DNA of 11,104 nt, from positions 1-11,104 of the forward strand of contig CAZEHQ010000155.1 of assembly GCA_964512165.1 (NCBI GenBank), read 5' to 3'. The translations under genes were made by a program, and so were the position numbers. This document shows, in pieces, positions 5,794-11,104 of the stretch (the first letter of the stretch is position 1; the number at the start of each line of letters is the position of its first letter). The notes under the pieces are model-generated. The model searched no databases. It saw only the letters and a program-made list of their open reading frames with translations, and was not told the origin of the DNA. This stretch comes from UBA8231 sp964512165 (lineage in GTDB: Bacteria > Latescibacterota > UBA2968 > UBA8231).

Positions 5794-8142
5794 GTGCCCA
5801 CAATCTCTGCCCTGATCGAAGAGCCCGGCACGGTGGCGCGGCACGGCCAGCCGGTCACCCACGGCTGTCCCTTCCCCGCCGGCGCCCTGTCCGACGCGGA
5901 GAGGGTGCGGCTGGTCGAGGACGGCGGGGGCGAGTTGCCCCTGGAGACGAGCGTACTGGCCCGCTGGCCGGACGGCTCGATCAAATGGCTGCTCCTCGAC
6001 ACGCAGGCGTCGCCGCGGCCCAAGGAGAAGCTCCGCCTGGGCCTGGAGTACGGCCCCGGGGTGACGCGGCAGGAGGCGGTGACGCCGCTGCGGGCGGCGC
6101 CGACGGACGAGGGCCTGCGGGTCGACACGGGAGCGCTCACCGTCGAGCTGAACGGCGCCGGTCCGACGCTGCTGCGCCAGGCGGGCGGCTGCCTGCGCGA
6201 GGACGGCGAGCCGCAGATGGTCCTGCGCGACGGGGCCGGCACCGAGAGCGTCGGGCACGTGGAGTCCCTCGAGGTCGAGGAGAGCAACGCCCTGCGCCTG
6301 GTGGTGCGCGCCGCGGGCGGCTTCCTGTCCGGCGCCGGCGAGCGGACCCTGGGCTGGATGGCGCGCCTGGAGTTCTACGCCGGCCAGCCGTGGGTGCGCC
6401 TGCTCTACACCTTCCTCCACGACGCCGACGAGCCCGAGCTTTTCCAGCTGGGGGAGTTGCGCCTGCAGCTCTCCCTGGCCCTGGAGGGCGTCCCCCGCCT
6501 GATGCTCGGGGCGCCGACGGGCGGCGACGGCAGCAAGGGGCGAGACGCCGGCCCCTGCGCCTCGACCCTGGAGCTGTGGGAGCCGGACCTCGGCCGCCAC
6601 GCCGTCTTCGGCCTGCCCGAGGGACGGGTGGACGGGCCCGTGAAGAGCCACGGCTGGGTCTACGCCGCCGACGGCGCGCGCGCGGTGCAGCTGAAGCTGC
6701 GCAACCCGGGCGAGAGTTTCCCCAAGCTGTACGCCGTGGACCGGGAGCGGCTGCGCGTCGACCTCTATCCGGCGGCCGGCGAGCGCCAGGCCGCGTCCGA
6801 GCAGCCGAGGGACTACCGCACCCTGAACCAGGTGGCCAGCGGCGACTACGACGGCCCGCTGCAGATCCCCCAGGGGATGAGCAGGACCCACGAGCTGTTT
6901 CTGCACTTCGGGGCGCCGGTCCGGGACCTGGTGGAGGCGGCAGAGCGCGCCGCCGCCTGGCAGCAGCCCCTGCTGCTGCGCATCGACCCGGGGGCCTGCG
7001 CCGACAGCGGCGCCCTCGGCCCCTTCCCGCCTCACTACCCCGGCTACTACCGCCTGGAGGAGAAGCTGCGCCAGGCCACCGGCGAGGGGATGGGCAAGCC
7101 GGCCCTCTACGGGATCCTAGGCCACGGCGACACCGGACTGGTGTCGCCGGAGGGGGTGACGCTGACGACGGACAACGTCGGCTACGACCACCTGCGCTCG
7201 GTCCTGCGCCAGTGGCTGCGCCGCGGCGAGCAAACCCTCTACTGGCAGGCCGAGGCGATGGCCCACCACTTCATGGAGGTGGACGTCATCCACCACACCA
7301 CGGTCTTCCCCCTGCGCCAGGGGGGCCCGCGGCCGATCTGGCAGCAGTTCCACGCCTACCGGAGCACCGCCCGCGACGCCCAGTCCCAGCCCGGGACGGA
7401 CCACACCTGGTTCGGCGGGCTGCTGGACTTCTACTACGTCACAGGGTACCGCCGGGCCCTGGAGATCGTCGAGGAACTGGGCGGCTACTGCGCGCGCACG
7501 CGGCAGCGCCAGAGCTGGGACAGCATGACCCCCGAGCGGAGGGATGCCTGGGAGGACCCCCGGGTCGCCGCGGGAAGCTCGCCGCGCAAGGCGGGCTGGG
7601 CCCTGACCGGCATGGCCGACCTCTACGAGGTGAAGCCGGACCCGGCCCTGGCCGGGGAGATGCGCGCCATGGTGCGGGTCTTCGCCAACTGGCAGGAGGA
7701 CTCGGGCGCCTTCCGCTCCCAGTTCGGGGCCTTCGCGCGAGGCACCCAGGGCTTCATGGTGGCGGCGATCCTCACCGGCCTGCAGCGCACCTGGGAGTTG
7801 CTCGGCGACGAGCTGGCGAAGGGGTTGTGCATCCGGGGCTGCCGACACCTGGCGAGGGAAGCGGTCAACGTGGACGGCCTGATGTACTACAAGGAGTCGG
7901 CCATCAACCAGGGCGGGCCCCAGACGTCGAACCTGCTCAATCTGAGGCCGATGGTCTTCGCCTACGAACAGACCGGCGACCGGGACCTGCTGCGCTGCAT
8001 GTGGCGGCTCACGCGCCACGCCGTCGACGACGGGCTCAAGGCCGGCCACCTGGTGAAGGACATCCTCTGGGCCCTGCCGACCTTCGAGCGCGAGGGGCTT
8101 CTCCGGAAGGCGTGGGGGGACGAGCTGGAAGAGGGAGGGTGA
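5794..8142 (+). CDS. Exo-rhamnogalacturonan-lyase-like protein (PcRGLX / PL26 type)
   Basis: This 782-residue protein resembles the family of Penicillium PcRGLX, which removes unsaturated galacturonosyl-rhamnose units from rhamnogalacturonan-I by beta-elimination. The N-terminal beta domain shows the family opening: VARHGQPVTHGCPFPAGAL (14-32) and then WPDGSIKWLLLD (58-69). Beta-rich sequence continues to about 400. The C-terminal helical part, likely an (alpha/alpha) toroid, carries histidine-rich conserved-looking stretches VDVIHHTT (496-503), HAY at 520 and DHTWFGGLLDFYYVTG (536-551), spaced as in family members known to me. No signal peptide or membrane helix is visible, so it should act in the cytoplasm on imported oligosaccharides. 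GTG 5794 is the only usable start after an in-frame TGA at 5710, but it lacks a Shine-Dalgarno and follows a pyrimidine-rich tract. The next gene starts two bases after its stop. Lyase activity and exact substrate are inferred; a related uronate lyase or an inactive relative is possible. Confidence 0.8.
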   Translation: MPTISALIEEPGTVARHGQPVTHGCPFPAGALSDAERVRLVEDGGGELPLETSVLARWPDGSIKWLLLDTQASPRPKEKLRLGLEYGPGVTRQEAVTPLRAAPTDEGLRVDTGALTVELNGAGPTLLRQAGGCLREDGEPQMVLRDGAGTESVGHVESLEVEESNALRLVVRAAGGFLSGAGERTLGWMARLEFYAGQPWVRLLYTFLHDADEPELFQLGELRLQLSLALEGVPRLMLGAPTGGDGSKGRDAGPCASTLELWEPDLGRHAVFGLPEGRVDGPVKSHGWVYAADGARAVQLKLRNPGESFPKLYAVDRERLRVDLYPAAGERQAASEQPRDYRTLNQVASGDYDGPLQIPQGMSRTHELFLHFGAPVRDLVEAAERAAAWQQPLLLRIDPGACADSGALGPFPPHYPGYYRLEEKLRQATGEGMGKPALYGILGHGDTGLVSPEGVTLTTDNVGYDHLRSVLRQWLRRGEQTLYWQAEAMAHHFMEVDVIHHTTVFPLRQGGPRPIWQQFHAYRSTARDAQSQPGTDHTWFGGLLDFYYVTGYRRALEIVEELGGYCARTRQRQSWDSMTPERRDAWEDPRVAAGSSPRKAGWALTGMADLYEVKPDPALAGEMRAMVRVFANWQEDSGAFRSQFGAFARGTQGFMVAAILTGLQRTWELLGDELAKGLCIRGCRHLAREAVNVDGLMYYKESAINQGGPQTSNLLNLRPMVFAYEQTGDRDLLRCMWRLTRHAVDDGLKAGHLVKDILWALPTFEREGLLRKAWGDELEEGG

Positions 8143-8144
8143 GC

Positions 8145-9323
8145 ATGGAGCGCGTGCGCATGGCCCTCGTCGGCTGCGGCGGCATGGGCGTGCGGCACCT
8201 GGCGGGGCTGTCCGAACTGCACGCCTCGCCCTTCCGCAACGTCGACCTGGCCGCGGTCTGCGACCTCGACCGGTCCCGGGCCGAGGCGGCGGCGGCGAAG
8301 GCCCAGGAACTGCTCGGCGTCCGGCCGGCGGTCTGCGTCGACCTGGAGGAGCTGCGCCGGGTGCCGGAGGTGGCCATGGTCGACGTGGTCACCGACCCTT
8401 CGGTGCACGGGCCGGTCGTGTGCGAGGCCCTGGAAGCCGGGCTGCACGTCCTCGTGGAGAAGCCGATGGCGGTCACCGTCGGCGCCTGCCGCCGGATGAT
8501 CGAGACCGCCCGGGACCGGGGGCGCCTGCTGTCGGTGGCCGAGAACTACCGCCGCGACCCCTCGGCCCGCCTGATCCGCCACCTGCTCGACCGGGGCGCC
8601 GTCGGCCGGCTGCGCGCGGCCTGGGTCCACTCGATGAGCGGCGGCGACGGGATCTTCATCACCCCCTGGCGCCACCTCAAGGAGAAGGCCGGTCCGGTGA
8701 TGGACATGGGGGTGCACCTGGCCGACCTGGTCCGCTACCAGCTCGGCGATGTGGCCGAGGTCTCGGGCGCGGCCTGGATCGCCGAGCCGGTGCGGCGGAC
8801 CGGGGAGGTGCGGGTCGAGGCCACGGCAGAGGACTCGTCGGTGGCCTTTCTGCGCATGACCAGCGGTGTCGCCGTGAGCTGGATGATGTCCCGGGGCGGC
8901 CACGCCAGCCTGCGGGGCGAGGCGATCCTCGGCGACCAGGGCGTGCTCACCAGCTTCGGCACCCGCGGCGGCCGGGCCGGACTGCACCGCCGGGGGCGCG
9001 AGCCGGTGGACCACGGGCAGCTCCTGGCAGAGGCCGGGGACTTCGCGCTGGATCCGCTGGCGGCGCACCTCTTCCCCGACCGGGTCGCCGCGGGCAACAC
9101 CGACGCCCGGCTGATCGCCATCGAGCAGCACGAGCTGGCCCGGGCGATCCAGGTGGGGGGCGCCGTCGAGGTGGACGGCCTCGAAGGGCTGAAGGACGTG
9201 GCCGCCGTGAACGGGATCCTGGAGTCGTCGCTGGCGGGCAGGACGGCGACGATGGAAGAGATCGAGAGCTGCGCCCTGTACGACTACCAGGGCGAGATCG
9301 ACCAGGCCCTCGGCTTCCCGTGA
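8145..9323 (+). CDS. Gfo/Idh/MocA-family sugar oxidoreductase
   Basis: This 392-residue cytoplasmic NAD(P)-dependent dehydrogenase acts on a sugar, sugar acid or cyclitol. The Rossmann motif GCGGMG is at 10-15 directly after the first strand, and the family signature VEKPMA is at 104-109, with Lys106 the expected catalytic lysine. ENYRRDPSA follows, and DMGVHLADL includes Asp187 and His191, the usual catalytic histidine motif. Length is typical for the family. ATG 8145 has GGAGG at 8134-8138 with a six-base spacer; a GTG at 8139 overlapping the previous stop is in frame but would leave no spacer. It begins two bases after the lyase stop, so the pair is almost certainly co-transcribed and coupled. 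Family members differ widely in substrate. Here oxidation or reduction of a lyase product (unsaturated uronate, its keto form, or a rhamnose-derived unit) is the likely job, by inference only. Confidence 0.93.
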   Translation: MERVRMALVGCGGMGVRHLAGLSELHASPFRNVDLAAVCDLDRSRAEAAAAKAQELLGVRPAVCVDLEELRRVPEVAMVDVVTDPSVHGPVVCEALEAGLHVLVEKPMAVTVGACRRMIETARDRGRLLSVAENYRRDPSARLIRHLLDRGAVGRLRAAWVHSMSGGDGIFITPWRHLKEKAGPVMDMGVHLADLVRYQLGDVAEVSGAAWIAEPVRRTGEVRVEATAEDSSVAFLRMTSGVAVSWMMSRGGHASLRGEAILGDQGVLTSFGTRGGRAGLHRRGREPVDHGQLLAEAGDFALDPLAAHLFPDRVAAGNTDARLIAIEQHELARAIQVGGAVEVDGLEGLKDVAAVNGILESSLAGRTATMEEIESCALYDYQGEIDQALGFP

Positions 9324-9370
9324 GCGGCGGCCACGACCGTCTCCCGGCACGACCGGCGGGGAGGTGAGAG

Positions 9371-10984
9371 ATGACAGGGTCCGGCCTCTGCCTCGAAGCG
9401 GTGCGCACCTTCGCCGACAAGGTGATGGCTCACGGGCGCGACACCTACGGCGACCACCGCACGCCGCTGCTGGTGGACGGCGTCGACATCTACACCCATG
9501 AGCCGGGCCGCTGGGTCAACGGCCGGGTGCCGAAGCGGGCCCCCGATGGGCACGGCATCGAGGTCGGCGACGAGTGGGTGCTGTCGAACCTGTCGTCCCA
9601 GCAGATCCTGTTCCGGGTCCTCGATGCCCTCACCACGATCACCGGGGAGCCGGCCTACCGCCGGACCGCCGAGGAGGCCACCGCCCATGCCCTGGCCAAC
9701 CTGCGGGCGCCCAACGGGCTGCTCTACTGGGGCGGCCACATGGCCTTCGACCTGCTGACGAAGCGGCCCGTGTACGAGGGCTACGGACACGAGCTGGAGC
9801 ACCTCTACCCCTACTGGGAGCTCATGTGGCGCGTCGACCCGGCGGCCACCCGCGAGGTGATCGAGGCCTTCTGGGGCAGCCACGTCTGCGACTGGTCGAC
9901 TCTCGACATGAACCGCCACGGCTGGTACGACCAGTCGTTCCCCGGGTGGGACGAGGAGTACGTCGGCGGCGACCCCTTCTTCCTCTGCGAGGGGCTGTCC
10001 TTCTACGCCGCCGGCTCGGAGTTGCTGTGGGCGGCCGCTTTCCTGCACCGGCAGACAGGAGACCCCCGTCCCCTGGAGTGGGCCCGGCGCCTGGCCGGCC
10101 GCTACGTCGACACCCGCGACCCGGTCACCGGCCTGAGCGGCAACCAGTACGGCCAGCTGGCGCCGGACAGCTACGATGGCGGCGGCCTCGGCGACCGCAC
10201 CCGGCGGCAGCTCGGCCCCGAGTTCGGCGACCGCGCCCTGGAGGCGAAGCTGCTGATAGGCGGCGGCTACTACGCCTACAAGGGGCTCTGCCAGCTGCTG
10301 ATGGCCGAGATGCTCGAGGGCGGGGGGGCGGCCTTCCGGCGCTGGGCCCTGGAGGACCTGACGATCCTCGGCCGCCGGGCCTACGATCCGGCCACCAACA
10401 CCTCGCCGGCCATGTTCACCGACGGCACGATCCTCACGCCCGACCGGATCGCCCGCAGCGGCTACCACGGCCCTCCCGCGAACTTCAACTCCCGGCCCCT
10501 GGGCACCACCTTCCTTTGGGCCTACGCCATGGCCTTCCGCATCGCCGGCGACCCCTTCCACTGGGAGATGGCGCGCCACCTGGCGCGCGGCAACGGCCTC
10601 GGCGAGATCGGGGCCGAGCCCGGCGCGGAGCCGGGGCTGACCGTCGGCGCCGACCCCCACGGGGCGGCGGCCCTGCTCGAGCTCCACGACGCGACCGGCC
10701 ATCCCGCCTTCTTCGAGGGCGCCCTGGCTTCGGGCGAGCGGATCCTCGACGAGCGCTTCCACCGCGGCTTCTTCGTGCGCAGCCGGCGCCACCGCCGCTC
10801 GCGCTTCGACAGCTTCGACGCCTGGCTGCTGCTGCACCTGCACGCCCGCTCGGCCGGCCTCGAGGGCGCCGTGCCGACCTTGTGGCCGTCCAGCTCCTAC
10901 TTCATCTGCTACTGGCTCGAAAGGGGCCGGCAGTCCGACGGCAGCATGATCTACAACCGGACCCTGGACGAGGCGCCGGCCTGA
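9371..10984 (+). CDS. Family 2 polysaccharide lyase (pectate lyase / pectate disaccharide-lyase)
   Basis: This 537-residue protein matches the PL2 pectate lyases of Yersinia, Dickeya and Vibrio, as I recall them, along its whole length: GRDTYGDHRTPLLVDGVD near the start, LLYWGGH, HELEHLYPYWELM, NRHGWYD, and RRQLGPEFGDRALEAKLL later. PL2 enzymes cut polygalacturonate by metal-assisted beta-elimination in an (alpha/alpha)7-type barrel. In the Yersinia enzyme the metal is held by His109, Glu130 and His172, and Arg171 is the base. The matching positions here are His123, Glu141, His183 and Arg182, all present, so it should be active. No signal peptide is visible, as in the cytoplasmic PelW branch, which trims short oligogalacturonates to unsaturated dimers. 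The start is secure: GGAGG at 9360-9364, six-base spacer, ATG. The gene sits 47 bases after the oxidoreductase and 12 before the next gene. Exo or endo action cannot be decided from sequence. Confidence 0.9.
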   Translation: MTGSGLCLEAVRTFADKVMAHGRDTYGDHRTPLLVDGVDIYTHEPGRWVNGRVPKRAPDGHGIEVGDEWVLSNLSSQQILFRVLDALTTITGEPAYRRTAEEATAHALANLRAPNGLLYWGGHMAFDLLTKRPVYEGYGHELEHLYPYWELMWRVDPAATREVIEAFWGSHVCDWSTLDMNRHGWYDQSFPGWDEEYVGGDPFFLCEGLSFYAAGSELLWAAAFLHRQTGDPRPLEWARRLAGRYVDTRDPVTGLSGNQYGQLAPDSYDGGGLGDRTRRQLGPEFGDRALEAKLLIGGGYYAYKGLCQLLMAEMLEGGGAAFRRWALEDLTILGRRAYDPATNTSPAMFTDGTILTPDRIARSGYHGPPANFNSRPLGTTFLWAYAMAFRIAGDPFHWEMARHLARGNGLGEIGAEPGAEPGLTVGADPHGAAALLELHDATGHPAFFEGALASGERILDERFHRGFFVRSRRHRRSRFDSFDAWLLLHLHARSAGLEGAVPTLWPSSSYFICYWLERGRQSDGSMIYNRTLDEAPA

Positions 10985-10996
10985 GGAGGAAACGAC

Positions 10997-11104
10997 ATGC
11001 CGAGTGATCGACTGCGCGTCGCCATCTGGCTCGACGAGCTGGCCCTGCCTCTGGACGAGGGGCTGCAGGTGGCCGTCGACTTGGGCAGCGAGTACGTGTG
11101 GTTC
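10997..11104 (+). CDS. Start of a probable sugar-phosphate isomerase/epimerase-type TIM barrel (partial)
   Basis: Only the first 36 residues are inside the window. ATG 10997 is preceded by GGAGG at 10985-10989 with a seven-base spacer, and the gene follows the pectate lyase stop by 12 bases. The opening strand LRVAIWLDEL, followed by LDEGLQVAVDLGSEYVWF, fits the first beta-alpha-beta unit of the xylose-isomerase-like/AP-endonuclease-2 TIM-barrel family, where a pattern of the type 'aaxlGaxgv' is common. These proteins isomerise or epimerise sugars and keto-sugars and often sit beside Gfo/Idh/MocA genes. The fragment has no metal ligands yet, so the assignment rests on pattern and context; another TIM-barrel family is possible. 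Confidence 0.6.
   Translation, partial: MPSDRLRVAIWLDELALPLDEGLQVAVDLGSEYVWF

Noticed and set aside
9332..9355. An 8-base direct repeat CACGACCG (9332-9339 and 9348-9355) in the gap between the oxidoreductase and the pectate lyase.
   Set aside because: Too short and too GC-rich to exceed chance in this window; no symmetry or spacing typical of an operator was seen.
1..11104. Search for CRISPR arrays, tRNA or rRNA genes, transposase genes and phage or attachment-site signals.
   Set aside because: No regularly spaced repeats, cloverleaf-like segments, transposase motifs or flanking inverted repeats were visible; the window is almost fully occupied by metabolic and transport genes.

Overview
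The window is a dense, GC-rich stretch (near 70% GC by eye) with every supportable gene on the + strand. The composition, the long antisense open frames typical of GC-rich DNA, and the gene content (lyase-type pectin enzymes beside Gfo/Idh/MocA and TIM-barrel sugar enzymes, plus a giant FtsX-type permease) suggest an uncultivated polysaccharide-degrading bacterium. Latescibacterota or a Planctomycetota/Verrucomicrobiota-like lineage fits best. This placement is an inference from gene style; no rRNA or marker gene is present.

Left part (1-4462): the last 39 codons of an unrecognised gene overlap by GTGA the start of a 1447-residue membrane protein. That protein joins an exported, apparently catalytically dead M28-peptidase-like region with a PA-like insert, a carboxypeptidase-regulatory-like beta domain, three extra membrane helices, a complete FtsX/MacB-type permease module and an unidentified cytoplasmic tail.

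Middle (4463-5793): a 102-base gap carries the only clear AT-rich island in the window. It reads as a sigma70-type promoter (TTGCCG, 17 bases, GATAAT), followed at once by a hairpin in the predicted leader. It precedes a D-2-hydroxyacid dehydrogenase with all catalytic residues. A second gap of 137 bases, with no recognisable promoter and a pyrimidine-rich end, leads to the lyase genes.

Right part (5794-11104): four tightly packed genes, with gaps of 2, 47 and 12 bases, form a probable pectin operon. They are an exo-rhamnogalacturonan-lyase-like protein (PcRGLX/PL26 type), a Gfo/Idh/MocA oxidoreductase, a family 2 pectate lyase with the expected metal ligands and catalytic arginine, and the start of a probable sugar-phosphate isomerase/epimerase-type TIM barrel cut by the window edge. 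Neither lyase has a signal peptide, so both probably act in the cytoplasm on imported pectin oligosaccharides: one on rhamnogalacturonan-I fragments, the other on oligogalacturonates. The two dehydrogenases and the TIM-barrel protein would then process the released unsaturated uronates or related sugars by a route that cannot be named from sequence alone.

The most unusual items are the dead-peptidase/permease fusion and the pairing of two cytoplasmic pectin lyases with Gfo/Idh/MocA and TIM-barrel enzymes, with none of the usual kdu/kdg genes visible here.
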